Positions 23,526 through 33,077 of a stretch of 64,000 nt of DNA are shown piece after piece. Under the pieces are notes generated by a model. The model saw only the letters and a program-made list of their open reading frames with translations, was not told where the DNA came from and searched no databases. The stretch lies in contig JAFRDH010000007.1 of the NCBI GenBank assembly GCA_017403955.1, forward strand, positions 310,001 through 374,000. The letters run 5' to 3'. The stretch is from Mogibacterium sp. Lineage in GTDB: Bacteria; Bacillota; Clostridia; Peptostreptococcales; Anaerovoracaceae. Position numbers and translations under genes: made by a program. Numbering within the stretch: the first letter of the stretch is position 1; the number at the start of each line of letters is the position of its first letter.

Positions 23526-24470
23526 ATGCGGTATATGATCATAGGGATCGGAGGCACCGGCGGGGCGATAGGTGCACATCTGGCGAATGCAGGCAACGAT
23601 GTGATCTTCATTGCCCGCGGCAGACACCTGGAAGCGATGAGACAAAATGGCCTCAGAGTCATCAGACCTGATGGGGAATTCGTGGTGGAGCCGGTATGTG
23701 CTTATACAATGGAAGAATACCCGGAGACTTCAGACAGCGCGCCGGATGTTATCTTTGTATGTGTAAAAGGTTATTCGGTGGACAGCATCATTCCTTTCAT
23801 AGCTGAAGCAGCAGGGTCGGAAACGATAGTGATCCCGATCCTCAATATATTCGGGACAGGCGGCAGGATGCAGCAAAAACTGCCTGAGGTAACAGTACTT
23901 GACGGCTGTATATATGTTGCGTCTGAGATCAAAGAACCCGGCTGTATCCGGATGAACGGAACTATCCTCAGAGTGGTGTTCGGACTCAGAAAAGATCAGA
24001 AAGATCTCGAAGCAGAGCTGAGACCGCGTCTTGAGAAGATCGAAAGCGACCTGAATGATGCGGGCATACGCGGGATTCTTTCAGACAACATTGAAAGAGA
24101 TGCCATGAGGAAATTCTCCTATGTATCTCCGCAGGGCGCGTGCGGACTTTATTATGATATACCGGCAGGACCTATCCAGAGCCCCGGCGAGGCACGGGAC
24201 TGCTTCGCCGGCCTGGTAAAAGAAATATCTGATCTCGCTGACGCTATGGGGATCGGTTTTGGCTGTGATGTAAGAGAGGAAAGTCTCAGGATACTGGATG
24301 CGTTATCGCCTGACATGACCACATCGCTTCAAAGAGACGTTGCTGCAGGCAGATCATCAGAGGCAGACGGCCTCATATACGAGGTCCTGAAGATGGGCGA
24401 AGAGTATGGTATCGATCTGCCTCTGTACAAAAAAATAGCGGCAGAGCTAAGAAGAAGAGGCATTAAGTGA
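23526..24470 (+). CDS. Ketopantoate reductase (PanE/ApbA) family protein
   Basis: The 314-residue protein starts with a Rossmann motif (MIIGIGGTGGAIGAHLANAG) and IARGRHLEAM, typical of PanE/ApbA NADPH-dependent ketopantoate reductases. DVIFVCVKGYSVDSII and the C-terminal helical domain with the family's SS-Q--D pattern (TTSLQRDVAAGR) complete it. True PanE reduces 2-dehydropantoate to pantoate for CoA synthesis; many clostridial paralogues act on other 2-keto acids. No other pantothenate genes are near, so the substrate stays open. It is followed by a LUD protein and msrA with strong ribosome binding sites and short gaps. Confidence 0.88.
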   Translation: MRYMIIGIGGTGGAIGAHLANAGNDVIFIARGRHLEAMRQNGLRVIRPDGEFVVEPVCAYTMEEYPETSDSAPDVIFVCVKGYSVDSIIPFIAEAAGSETIVIPILNIFGTGGRMQQKLPEVTVLDGCIYVASEIKEPGCIRMNGTILRVVFGLRKDQKDLEAELRPRLEKIESDLNDAGIRGILSDNIERDAMRKFSYVSPQGACGLYYDIPAGPIQSPGEARDCFAGLVKEISDLADAMGIGFGCDVREESLRILDALSPDMTTSLQRDVAAGRSSEADGLIYEVLKMGEEYGIDLPLYKKIAAELRRRGIK

Positions 24471-24513
24471 TATACTTATCGGGTATTGTGATCAGTATTA
24501 CAGGGAGGAGACT

Positions 24514-25143
24514 ATGAACGTTAATATCACGAAGAGAAATGAACTCCTGGCGGAAAAGGTCATAAAAGGCCTGGCTTCGAGGAATATGAACGGATTCTAT
24601 GCTTATGACAGAGAAGAAGCTCTCAAGCTGGCGCTTGAACTGATTCCTGAGGGAAGTACAGTTACGATGGGAGGCTCTATGAGTGCTCATGAGATCGGCC
24701 TGGTAGATGCACTCAAGGATGGCAACTACAATTTCATAGACAGAGATGCCTGTGAGGACAAAAGAGCAGCAATGCTCGCTGCATATGATGCAGATGTCTT
24801 CCTTGCGAGTGCGAATGCGATGACAGAAGACGGCATTCTTGTCAATATTGACGGCAACGCGAACCGGGTATCTGCTATCGCCCAGGGACCTGAGAAAGTC
24901 CTGTTCATCGTAGGAATGAACAAGGTCTGCAGCGATGTAGACGGAGCTATGAAGAGAGCACGCAATGTAGCAGCTCCGATCAATGCGCAGAGATTCGGTC
25001 TCAGCACACCATGTGCAAAGACAGGTTCGTGCATGAACTGCAAATCACCTGACACGATCTGCTGCCAGTTCCTGATCACCCGTTACTCCCTGCACAAGGA
25101 CAGGATCAATGTGATCCTTGTGAATGATAATCTCGGTTTCTGA
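24514..25143 (+). CDS. LUD domain (LutC/YkgG-like) protein
   Basis: The 209-residue protein carries the LUD domain (formerly DUF162): GSTVTMGGSMSAHEIGL, FLASANAMTEDGILVNIDGNANRVSAI and VLFIVGMNKV. The C-terminal part is cysteine rich (CAKTGSCMNCKSPDTICC), a feature of the stand-alone clostridial type. LUD proteins serve in lactate oxidation (LutB, LutC) but this form occurs alone and its function is unsettled. AGGGAGGAG precedes the start. It probably belongs to the same transcript as the reductase before it and msrA after it. Confidence 0.85.
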   Translation: MNVNITKRNELLAEKVIKGLASRNMNGFYAYDREEALKLALELIPEGSTVTMGGSMSAHEIGLVDALKDGNYNFIDRDACEDKRAAMLAAYDADVFLASANAMTEDGILVNIDGNANRVSAIAQGPEKVLFIVGMNKVCSDVDGAMKRARNVAAPINAQRFGLSTPCAKTGSCMNCKSPDTICCQFLITRYSLHKDRINVILVNDNLGF

Positions 25144-25164
25144 TCGACTGAACAGGAGGATACA

Positions 25165-25662
25165 ATGAAAGAACTATATCTTGCCGGAGGTTGTTTCTGG
25201 GGACTTCAGAAATTCATTGACCAGTTTGACGGCGTCACTTTGACTGAGGTCGGTTATGCGAACGGACCGGCTGAATGGGAAGGAAAGCAGCCTTCCTATG
25301 AGGATGTATGCAGAAACAGCGGTCATGCAGAGACTGTCAAAGTTGTTTATGATGAGTCAAAGCTGTCCACAGCCGGCCTGCTTGATTTTTACTTCATGGT
25401 CATAGATCCGCTTTCAGTCAATAAACAAGGACATGACAGAGGTATTCAGTACAGAACAGGAATATACTACACGGATCCTTCAGACCTTGATGAGATCAGA
25501 GAAGTATACGACAGAGAAACGGTAAAAGCTGGGCAGCCACTGGCAGTTGAGCTGATGCCGCTTGAAAACTTCTATTCTGCAGAGGAATACCACCAGAAGT
25601 ATCTGGATAAGAACCCGGGCGGTTATTGCCATATACCTTCAAGCTATTTCAATATTCAGTAA
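25165..25662 (+). CDS. msrA: Peptide methionine (S)-S-oxide reductase MsrA
   Basis: The 165-residue protein has the active-site motif GGCFWG (residues 8-13, nucleophile Cys10) and the HDRGIQYRTGIYY stretch that holds the sulfoxide. EEYHQKYLDKNPGGYC supplies a further conserved block and a candidate resolving cysteine. It reduces methionine-S-sulfoxide in proteins with thioredoxin. No MsrB domain is fused. The butyrate kinase gene begins 35 bases after its stop. Confidence 0.95.
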   Translation: MKELYLAGGCFWGLQKFIDQFDGVTLTEVGYANGPAEWEGKQPSYEDVCRNSGHAETVKVVYDESKLSTAGLLDFYFMVIDPLSVNKQGHDRGIQYRTGIYYTDPSDLDEIREVYDRETVKAGQPLAVELMPLENFYSAEEYHQKYLDKNPGGYCHIPSSYFNIQ

Positions 25663-25697
25663 ATACTTTTGCCGGACAGGCATCAATAAGCATCACA

Positions 25698-26849
25698 ATG
25701 AGTTATAAGATTTTTGTTATCAATCCGGGGTCGACATCGACCAAATTAGCATATTTCGAAGATGAGAACAAACTGTTCGAGACGAGTGTTTTCCACGATG
25801 CGCCGTTTCTCGCAAGTCTTGGAGCTGTAAGCAGCCAGATACCGCACAGACTAGAGCTCATACGCAAATTCATCAAAGACAATAATATCGATCTTACCGG
25901 TGTTGACGCTATAGTAGGAAGAGGCGGAGCCAGCATGCCTTGCATAGGCGGTACATACGAGGCAAATGATCTGCTTGTTCAGGATAATTTCAATGCTGTC
26001 ACCGGAGTCGATCATCCGGCAAACCTTGGTCTGCCGCTTGCAGTAGAGCTTCAGAAAGAATACGGTGGACGTGTTTTCATGGTAGACAGTCCAAAGACGG
26101 ATGAATTCTGCGATCTGGCGAGGATAACGGGCGTGGCAGGAATATACAGGACATCCAGTACGCATGCTCTGAACCTCAAGGGTACCGTCAGGATGCATTG
26201 CCGCAAAATGGGCGTGAAATATGAGGACGGGAATTATATCGTATGCCATATAGATGGCGGGATGACGATCTCGGCTCATGACCACGGCAGAATGATAGAT
26301 GCTACGAACAATGCCGCAGGTGAGGGGCCTTTCACACCTACACGCACAGGCGCACTTCCTGTAAGTTCTGTGATCGATTACTATTTTGACAATGAGCACA
26401 AGAGCAAGATCGGCATAGCTGACACCGATTTCAGGGATTCCGGAGAGGCTGTTCGTGCTGCCAGGGAGATCCTTACACGCAATGCGGGTCTCACCGGACA
26501 TTTCGGTACATCCAATGCAGATACCATCCATGAGATGGTAGAAGCCGGTGATCCTAAGGCAACGAGAGTCTGGAATGCCATGATCTACAATATCTGCAAA
26601 TATATAGGCGAAATGGCCGTAGTCCTTTCCGGTAAAGTGGACGGGATCGTATGCGGCGGAGGCCTTTTGAGATTTGATGATCTTAAGCAGCAGATCACGG
26701 ACCGCTGCGGGTGGATAGCTCCGGTCAGTTTCTATCCCGGTGAGGTGGAGCATGAAGCTATGGCTGCAGGAGCTCTCCGTGTATTAAGAGGCGAAGAAGA
26801 GCCGCTTATCTATACAGGAAAGCCGGTATTTGAAGGGTTCAACAATTGA
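25698..26849 (+). CDS. buk: Butyrate kinase
   Basis: I use ATG 25698 (MSYKIFVINPGSTSTKLA), the start expected for the acetate/butyrate kinase family; the longer frame would run into msrA. The 383-residue protein shows the adenosine phosphate motifs INPGSTSTK at the N-terminus, HIDGGMTISAHDHGR in the middle and GGGLLR near residue 320. AVDHP and VGRGGA patterns match butyrate kinase more than acetate kinase. It makes butyrate and ATP from butyryl phosphate, or the reverse with branched acids. No phosphotransbutyrylase gene is adjacent, so the partner must lie elsewhere. The ribosome binding site is weak. Confidence 0.92.
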   Translation: MSYKIFVINPGSTSTKLAYFEDENKLFETSVFHDAPFLASLGAVSSQIPHRLELIRKFIKDNNIDLTGVDAIVGRGGASMPCIGGTYEANDLLVQDNFNAVTGVDHPANLGLPLAVELQKEYGGRVFMVDSPKTDEFCDLARITGVAGIYRTSSTHALNLKGTVRMHCRKMGVKYEDGNYIVCHIDGGMTISAHDHGRMIDATNNAAGEGPFTPTRTGALPVSSVIDYYFDNEHKSKIGIADTDFRDSGEAVRAAREILTRNAGLTGHFGTSNADTIHEMVEAGDPKATRVWNAMIYNICKYIGEMAVVLSGKVDGIVCGGGLLRFDDLKQQITDRCGWIAPVSFYPGEVEHEAMAAGALRVLRGEEEPLIYTGKPVFEGFNN

Positions 26850-26866
26850 TCTGAGACATAAAAATC

Positions 26867-26898
26867 CGGAGCAGACAACTTGTGTCTGCTCCGTTTTT
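26867..26898. terminator. Bidirectional terminator between buk and the GPH gene
   Basis: CGGAGCAGACA (26867-26877) and TGTCTGCTCCG (26883-26893) form an eleven-base stem with T5 on one side and A-rich DNA on the other, so it can stop both converging transcripts. Confidence 0.9.
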
Positions 26899-26916
26899 CG
26901 TGGATCGTATGTGGAA

Positions 26917-28419
26917 TTATTCTACATATTCGAGGTTGCGTTCTGCGAGCTCGAGTACGATGCGCTTATATTCATCCTCATCGAGAATGTAATGCTTTTT
27001 GTAGAGAATATATGCAAGTCCCATCATCAGAAGCGGGATCAGGCACATTACCAGGAGAAGACCATGGCTTTGTCCGCTGTTAACAGATGCGATAACAGTA
27101 TCGATCTGAGCCAGTTTCTCAGCTTCTGTAATAGAACCGATGTTGGCTGCCTGCTCGAATTCAGAGATCTGATTGGTATAGTTGGTAACATTGAATATCA
27201 GATAAGTAACGGTCGTCAGCAGTACACAGAGTGCACTTCCCATTTTGGTGAAGAATGGTCTGATTGAAGCTACGATCGCTTCATCTCTGCTGCCGTTCTT
27301 GTATTCATTGTACTCTACAGTATTGATGATCGAGAGCATCATGATGACGTAGTAGCAGTTCATTCCGAGCTGAGCGAGCATATATCCTACTGTAGTGATC
27401 CAGAAGGATGTCATGGTAGCCGGCAGGAAGAGACCTGCTGCAAGCATGATACCGAATCCGACAGTGAGGATGATCCCGAAGCTCTTGAGAAGAGTTTTCC
27501 TGTTCCACTTTGAGGACAGCCATGGGTACGCGATCAGCAGGAATGCCGAAGCAGAGAGTCCGATGGTCGAGAAGAGGGAATAGAGTCCGCCTTTGTATCC
27601 GTATGTGAAATAGATGTATGTTGAACCGATACCTCCGATGATGAGGTCCGCTCCAATCTGGTGGAGCAGGAAGATCAGGCACATCCATGAAAGCTGGTCG
27701 TTTTTGACGATAGTCGATACGATCTTCTTGAAGCTTACAGGAGGAGGTGTGATATCCATGTAAGAACGGTCTTCCTTTACACCTACTATTGTGATCGCAA
27801 GGAAGAGCGGAGCAAGGATGCAGAAAACTGTCGCTACGATCCCGTATGCTGTCTGGGCATTGCCGCCGATAGTGCCTGAACCTGTTGTCAGCATAGGGAT
27901 GAGAAGACCTGCGAGACCTCCGCCGATACCTGCTACGAGGTTGGTCATAGCTGTGAGCTTATCTCTTGTGCCTCCGTCTCTGCTGAGCGAAGGGATCATG
28001 CCCCAGTAAGAAATGTCGTGCATCGTATAAGTGATACTGTAAGCAAAATATATGATGCCGAAGAACCAGATGAACGACCATCCTTCAAGTTTAACGTTGA
28101 AAGCAAGATATACGACGACCGAAGTGCTGAGGATACCGATCAGGAGCCATGGTTTGTACTTGCCCCATTTTGTACGGGTACCTTCGATAATGTTGCCCAT
28201 AAGAGGGTCGTTTAGTGCGTCGAATATACGAGCTCCGATCATTATTCCGGTGATCGCCATCAACTGAGCAGGAGTCAGCTTGTGTGTAAACAGTACATAC
28301 AGAAGTATGTAATTGGTGAATAGATTGTATATCATATCTCTTCCCAGCGTTCCGATAGGGAATAAGAAGAGATTTCGTTTGGCCTGCTTGGCAGAGATAG
28401 TTGTTTTGATTTCGTCCAT
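26917..28419 (-). CDS. GPH family sugar:cation symporter (MFS)
   Basis: The 500-residue protein has about 12 membrane segments and the GPH signature: ARIFDALNDPLMGNIIEGTRTKWGKYKPW broken here as DALNDPLMG and TRTKWGKYKPW (residues about 66-90), as in melibiose and glucuronide carriers. It should import a glycoside with Na+ or H+. It lies 34 bases after the alpha-galactosidase gene on the same strand, so melibiose, raffinose-family sugars or galactosides are the likely cargo. AAGGAA precedes the ATG. It ends at a shared terminator. Confidence 0.93.
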   Translation of the reverse strand: MDEIKTTISAKQAKRNLFLFPIGTLGRDMIYNLFTNYILLYVLFTHKLTPAQLMAITGIMIGARIFDALNDPLMGNIIEGTRTKWGKYKPWLLIGILSTSVVVYLAFNVKLEGWSFIWFFGIIYFAYSITYTMHDISYWGMIPSLSRDGGTRDKLTAMTNLVAGIGGGLAGLLIPMLTTGSGTIGGNAQTAYGIVATVFCILAPLFLAITIVGVKEDRSYMDITPPPVSFKKIVSTIVKNDQLSWMCLIFLLHQIGADLIIGGIGSTYIYFTYGYKGGLYSLFSTIGLSASAFLLIAYPWLSSKWNRKTLLKSFGIILTVGFGIMLAAGLFLPATMTSFWITTVGYMLAQLGMNCYYVIMMLSIINTVEYNEYKNGSRDEAIVASIRPFFTKMGSALCVLLTTVTYLIFNVTNYTNQISEFEQAANIGSITEAEKLAQIDTVIASVNSGQSHGLLLVMCLIPLLMMGLAYILYKKHYILDEDEYKRIVLELAERNLEYVE

Positions 28420-28453
28420 TATTATTGTTCCTTATTCTTTTGATGTGAGTGTT

Positions 28454-29920
28454 CTAAAGAGTACTGAGAAAACTCAGATCGGTGTAGTCTTTGTCTTTCC
28501 ATATCCTGAGATATTCATTGTAGCGATCGAGCTGGCTCCGGTCATATGTCCCCATGTTGTCTGAAGTAAGAAGCAGACTTCCGTATTGTGCGCAGACTCT
28601 GGCATGCATATCTTTCTGCTCATCTGTCAGCTTGATATTGTCAGTTCTGAGGAAGAAAACATCCGGATCATTCAGGAATGCTCTTCCGTCAAGCTGCCTT
28701 CTGTAATAGATATCTCCGATAGCGTTCCTTGTAGAAACGATTTCGCGGTTGACATGCCTCATGAGATATGTATTCTCCCAGTCGAGACTCGCATCGCATC
28801 CGATCCTGCAATAATCAACTTTTCCGAAAGCAGGACCGAGAGGTACTCCGCATCCGAGGATGAGTCCGTCGCCGCACCAATCTCTGAGGTAGTCCATTGC
28901 GCGGCACATTCTGCCTCCGCGGCTTTCACCGAAGTATTTGCCTTTGATCGTCGGCCAAGGAGCTGCTCCGTACAGGAAGTCGAGCTTTACAAGATCGAAA
29001 CCCCATTCACCGAAGATCCTGTCGAATACCTGCTTGAGATGATCCTGAACTTCGGGATTGTCGATATCGAGTCCGTAGAATCCGCCCCAGTTGCAGCCTG
29101 CGTACCAAGGCTTGCCGTTGTGTCTGAGAAGCCAGTCAGGATGCTCCTTGACAAGATTTGATCTGACGGCAGCAGAATATGGTGCCAGCCATAATCCCGC
29201 AAGATAGCCTCTTGAATGGATATCTTCGACAGAAGCCTTCATGCCGCGCGGGAATTTTTCAGGATGCGCATCCCAGTCGCCGACATTGATCTGCCATCCG
29301 TCATCGATCTGGAATAGATCGCCGGGCTTGAGGACTTTGGAGCATCCTTCAAGATCCTCAGTGATTGTCCGGTCGGTGATCTTGTCAAAGCGGTTGTACC
29401 AGCTGGAATAGCCTGCGAGAGGCTTTGCCGGACGGCATTTTATGCCCGATGCTTCGAACCAGGCGTCAAAGACTTCGTCTTCCGTTCCTTCGAAACAGAC
29501 TACGTGAAGATCTTTGTCGAATTTGTTCGTAAACCCGGCATCCTTCACGATCTTAAGCTGTCTCATCATCGCATCATAATAGAAGATAGTATATCCGTTG
29601 GACTCATCCGTGGAGCCAAACAGGGTATACGTATCTCCAATACGCCGGTACATATAAGTAAAACCATGGAAACAGCCAGGCTTGCCGGCATAATCAATGA
29701 AGAAGGCATCACCATATCTGGTGGTACCCCAAGGCATTCCGGCTATCCTGAAGAATGGTTTGATAGGAGCGAAGGTCTCAACAGGGGAAACTTCATGAGA
29801 TGGAGTCCATGTCTGATAACCATTGAAGAAAAGTTTGTCAGAAGAAGAACATCCGAAATCGAGCACGACCTCTGATTCAGAGCGGCTCTTGATCATAGTT
29901 TTCAAATCTATCTGTCTCAT
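28454..29920 (-). CDS. Alpha-galactosidase-like glycoside hydrolase (GH36 type)
   Basis: I set the start at ATG 29920 (MRQIDLKTMIKS) because GGAGG lies five bases upstream. The 488-residue protein is a short GH36/melibiase type: GDLFQIDDGWQ, LAGLWLAPYSAA, DLVKLDFLYGA (the aspartate in LDF is the nucleophile) and CRIGCDAS (the aspartate in GCD is the acid/base). Related GH36 enzymes remove terminal alpha-galactose from melibiose, raffinose and galactomannans. It has no signal peptide, so it acts on sugars brought in by the GPH symporter encoded next. The short length lacks much of the N-terminal beta-sandwich of the large GH36 enzymes. Confidence 0.88.
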   Translation of the reverse strand: MRQIDLKTMIKSRSESEVVLDFGCSSSDKLFFNGYQTWTPSHEVSPVETFAPIKPFFRIAGMPWGTTRYGDAFFIDYAGKPGCFHGFTYMYRRIGDTYTLFGSTDESNGYTIFYYDAMMRQLKIVKDAGFTNKFDKDLHVVCFEGTEDEVFDAWFEASGIKCRPAKPLAGYSSWYNRFDKITDRTITEDLEGCSKVLKPGDLFQIDDGWQINVGDWDAHPEKFPRGMKASVEDIHSRGYLAGLWLAPYSAAVRSNLVKEHPDWLLRHNGKPWYAGCNWGGFYGLDIDNPEVQDHLKQVFDRIFGEWGFDLVKLDFLYGAAPWPTIKGKYFGESRGGRMCRAMDYLRDWCGDGLILGCGVPLGPAFGKVDYCRIGCDASLDWENTYLMRHVNREIVSTRNAIGDIYYRRQLDGRAFLNDPDVFFLRTDNIKLTDEQKDMHARVCAQYGSLLLTSDNMGTYDRSQLDRYNEYLRIWKDKDYTDLSFLSTL

Positions 29921-30043
29921 TAAAACCTCCATTCGGGAAGTAATATATTGTAATAATAATAACATATATGTCGCCGAACTACTAAGTATTTCGCTGTATG
30001 ATCAAAATCTTGTATGGAATATCTTAAGTTCACATGGAATGTC

Positions 30044-30072
30044 TTTCACAAACTGCGGAAAAAGACTATAAT
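30044..30072 (+). promoter_or_regulatory. Probable promoter of the aldo/keto reductase gene
   Basis: TTTCAC (30044-30049), a 17-base spacer and TATAAT (30067-30072) lie 45 bases before the ATG at 30118. Confidence 0.5.
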
Positions 30073-30117
30073 CGATGGAGCGGATTTTTAAACATCAGAT
30101 TTTGGAAGGGTGATGAG

Positions 30118-31299
30118 ATGGAATACAGAGAACTTGGCAGAACAGGTCTTAAAGTCAGCGTGATCGCAATGGGCTGTGAGGGCTTTGTGGAAGATAACAG
30201 CAATGCGAAAGCGTTTATGGATATTGCGGAGGAGAGCGGAGTCAACTATTTTGACATGTTCACTTCAGATCCGGCAGCAAGAAGTGCTGTTGGTGAAGCG
30301 CTTAAGGGGAGAAGGAATAAGTTCATGATCCAGTCTCATATCTGCTCAGTCTGGAAAGACGGCCAATATGTCAGGACGAGAGACCTTGAAGAAACCAAGG
30401 CCGCTTTCGAAGACTCGCTTGAAAGGCTGCAGACAGACTATATAGATGTCGGCATGATCCATTATTGTGATGCTGAAAGTGACTGGGAGGCGATCAAGGC
30501 TAATGGCATTATCGACTATGCAAGAAAACTGAAAGAAGAGGGCAGGATCCGTCATATCGGCCTGTCTTCTCATAACCCGAAGGTCGCGATCAAAGCAATC
30601 GAGGAAGGTGACATCGAAGTTCTGATGTTCAGCGTCAACTATGTCTATGATATGCTCCCGGGAACGGAAGATGTCAACGATCTCTGGGCGGACAGCGTAT
30701 ATGAAGGCGGATTCGAGAACATGGATCCTGAGCGGCAGAGACTATATGAACTATGCGAGAGCAAAGGCGTCGGCATAACCGTAATGAAAGCTTTTGCCGG
30801 CGGAGATATTCTTGATGAGAAGCTTTCTCCGGCAGGTGCGGCCCTGACTCCCGCTCAGTGCATAAGCTATGCGCTCTCAAGACCTGCAGTTGCAACTGTA
30901 TGCTCCGGAGCAAGGAATGTAGAGCAGCTGAAAGAAAGTATCGACTACTGCAATGCTTCGCCGGAAGAAAGGGACTACGCAGAGGCATTCGCTAACTTCC
31001 CGCGTGTCAGCTGGAGCGGCCACTGCATGTACTGCACTCACTGCGATCCGTGTGTGTCATCTATCAATATTGCGGATGTGACAAAATTCCTCAATCTCGT
31101 CATAGCGCATAATGAGTCAAACGGCATTAAAGAGGGCACAGAGGCCTTCCGTGTTCCGGATACAGAGCGTGAGCATTACCGTTTGCTGGAGCATCACGCC
31201 GGCGAATGCGTGCAGTGTGGGCTTTGCGAGGCACGCTGCCCGTTTGGTGTAGAGATCCGGGCAAATATGCGCCATGCGAAGGAGATATTCGGATACTGA
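30118..31299 (+). CDS. Aldo/keto reductase with C-terminal 4Fe-4S domain
   Basis: ATG 30118 is preceded by GGAAGGG at seven bases and starts the usual MEYRELGRTGLKVS of the family. The 393-residue protein has an AKR TIM barrel (residues 1-290) with the catalytic set modified as usual for this Fe-S subgroup, followed by a ferredoxin-like part with HCMYCTHCDPC and CVQCGLCEARCPF. The last motif should hold one 4Fe-4S cluster and the earlier cysteines may hold another. Such proteins are common in anaerobes; the substrate is unknown. The gene has its own promoter. Confidence 0.9.
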   Translation: MEYRELGRTGLKVSVIAMGCEGFVEDNSNAKAFMDIAEESGVNYFDMFTSDPAARSAVGEALKGRRNKFMIQSHICSVWKDGQYVRTRDLEETKAAFEDSLERLQTDYIDVGMIHYCDAESDWEAIKANGIIDYARKLKEEGRIRHIGLSSHNPKVAIKAIEEGDIEVLMFSVNYVYDMLPGTEDVNDLWADSVYEGGFENMDPERQRLYELCESKGVGITVMKAFAGGDILDEKLSPAGAALTPAQCISYALSRPAVATVCSGARNVEQLKESIDYCNASPEERDYAEAFANFPRVSWSGHCMYCTHCDPCVSSINIADVTKFLNLVIAHNESNGIKEGTEAFRVPDTEREHYRLLEHHAGECVQCGLCEARCPFGVEIRANMRHAKEIFGY

Positions 31300-31315
31300 T
31301 AGATCTGTTGTCTTG

Positions 31316-31324
31316 TGCTATAAT
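31316..31324 (+). promoter_or_regulatory. Extended -10 promoter before the DUF4015 gene
   Basis: TGC-TATAAT at 31316-31324 lies just after the aldo/keto reductase stop and about 40 bases before the next ATG; no good -35 is seen. Confidence 0.45.
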
Positions 31325-31362
31325 GACTAAACCAATCAATACAGGCAGGTTACTAAGATAAA

Positions 31363-33042
31363 ATGAAAAAGTTTCGTATAGGCATAGGTGTGCTGATTTC
31401 ATTATTGCTGATTGCTATTGCAGGGACAGTGTATTATCTGCTCCTCAGCCAGTGGCATACGGCAGCTTTTGCTGCGGGCAATTCCAATACTGTAAAAGTC
31501 TACAGACTTTCTGATGAAGCTGCTCCGGAAGAAGCCGGAACGCTCATCAGGGGAACTGCAGTAGAAAAGTACCGCAAGAGTATACAGGCAGATGGAGTCA
31601 CATATTATAAAGTCAAAGCAGATATCGATACAGGTGAAGAGGCTGCTGATGATCCGGAACTCTACATGACCGAGGAAAGTCTTGTAGATTCTGTTGAAGA
31701 ATCGGTCCTCGAGACTGAGGTTTACGTCAGGACTCCTGCCACGATTTATGCAGAAGCAGACGGACCTGCGATCGCTTCTTTTGCCGCCAAAGGAACATGT
31801 CTCAGGATAACAGGCTTTGACAAACTTCAGGACAACGGTTTTATCAACAAATACAAAGTAGAATATGATGCCGGAAAAGGCAAGACCGGTGAGGGTTATG
31901 TCTACGGCAAATACATGGCCGCCACTCAGGAAGAGGCAGACGCTGTATATAACAAGAACAACGAGACCAAGAAGGCTAAGAAGGATACGTTCAGGTTCGA
32001 TTTATATGGAGGTAAGCCGGAACATCTCGACTATTATCCGTATGAAAGACCGGCCATTGAGGGGAACGAGTTCTGCAAATATGCGAGGACCATGTACCTC
32101 AACGGCGCAGCCGCAGTCAATCCGTCGAGCTATATCAAGATCATCGAGAGCACTGACTGCAATGCGGTCGTAATGGATCTCAAGGACGGTTATGTCGCTT
32201 ACCAGTCGAATGTTGCCAAAGAACTTTCTCCGACTTCGTACAAAGGATCTTATGCATCGATCGAGAACTACCGAAAAGGTGTGGAAGCTTTGCGCAAGAC
32301 CGGGGTCTATCTTATCGGCAGAATAGTCGTGTTCAACGATCCTCAATATGCAGCTGACCATCCTGAGGACTGCATCAAGTACGGAGGAAACAGGAGTTGG
32401 CCTAGTGCATATTCGAGAAACGTCTGGGAGTACAATGTCAGACTTGCACAGGAAGCAATCAAAGAATTCGGGTTCAATGAGATCCAGTTCGACTATGTCA
32501 GATTCCCTGAAGCTTCTTATGATATGTCAAAGTCCGGTCAGGCGGATTTCCGCAACAAGTATAAAGAAGAAAAGGGACAGGCTATCCAGAACTTCTGCTT
32601 CTATGCAGCAGATCAGATACATGAAGCCGGAGCATACCTCTCAATCGATGTATTCGGCGAGAGTGTATACGGATATATGACTGCTTACGGTCAGTACTGG
32701 CCGGCAATTTCAAATATAGTCGATGCGATAAGCGCGATGCCTTACACCGACCATACAGGCGGAGAGGGCGCATGGAAGAGACCTTACAAGACCATGAATG
32801 ACTGGGCGTCCAAAGCCAAAAAGATGCAGGATCGTCTTCAGGATCCTGCGGTCGCAAGGACATGGATCACAGGCTACAATACTCCATACTGGGCTCCGAC
32901 TGAGAATTATAACGAGAAGAAACTGAAAGATCAGATCAAGGGCATGGAAGATGCAGGTCTCATAGGCGGATTTATCCCTTGGAACGCTTTGTCAGATGTG
33001 AACAAATATAACCAGTACAAAGGGATATGGAACGAGAAGTAG
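31363..33042 (+). CDS. Membrane-anchored DUF4015 putative glycosyl hydrolase
   Basis: The 559-residue protein begins with a membrane anchor (residues 7-29) and then two SH3-like stretches (about 35-110 and 120-190; NTVKVYRLSDEAAPEE and TEVYVRTPATIYAEAD). The main domain (about 225-559) is the DUF4015 TIM barrel of putative glycosidases: NAVVMDLKDGYVAYQS, YLIGRIVVFND, NEIQFDYVRFPE and LSIDVFGESVYGY, whose acidic residues could be catalytic. It should sit outside the cell, tethered to the membrane, and act on a polysaccharide of the wall or surroundings. The substrate of the family is not established. The following small membrane protein gene may be co-transcribed. Confidence 0.85.
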   Translation: MKKFRIGIGVLISLLLIAIAGTVYYLLLSQWHTAAFAAGNSNTVKVYRLSDEAAPEEAGTLIRGTAVEKYRKSIQADGVTYYKVKADIDTGEEAADDPELYMTEESLVDSVEESVLETEVYVRTPATIYAEADGPAIASFAAKGTCLRITGFDKLQDNGFINKYKVEYDAGKGKTGEGYVYGKYMAATQEEADAVYNKNNETKKAKKDTFRFDLYGGKPEHLDYYPYERPAIEGNEFCKYARTMYLNGAAAVNPSSYIKIIESTDCNAVVMDLKDGYVAYQSNVAKELSPTSYKGSYASIENYRKGVEALRKTGVYLIGRIVVFNDPQYAADHPEDCIKYGGNRSWPSAYSRNVWEYNVRLAQEAIKEFGFNEIQFDYVRFPEASYDMSKSGQADFRNKYKEEKGQAIQNFCFYAADQIHEAGAYLSIDVFGESVYGYMTAYGQYWPAISNIVDAISAMPYTDHTGGEGAWKRPYKTMNDWASKAKKMQDRLQDPAVARTWITGYNTPYWAPTENYNEKKLKDQIKGMEDAGLIGGFIPWNALSDVNKYNQYKGIWNEK

Positions 33043-33077
33043 CGATTACAGAAATAACGATAGCTTAGGAGAGAGCA

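Noticed and set aside
25851-26753. A 300-codon open frame on the minus strand
   Set aside because: It is antisense to butyrate kinase over its whole length, its translation has no recognisable motif, and the plus-strand gene is well supported.
28586-29161. A 191-codon plus-strand frame
   Set aside because: It mirrors the alpha-galactosidase gene on the opposite strand and has no ribosome binding site or family features.
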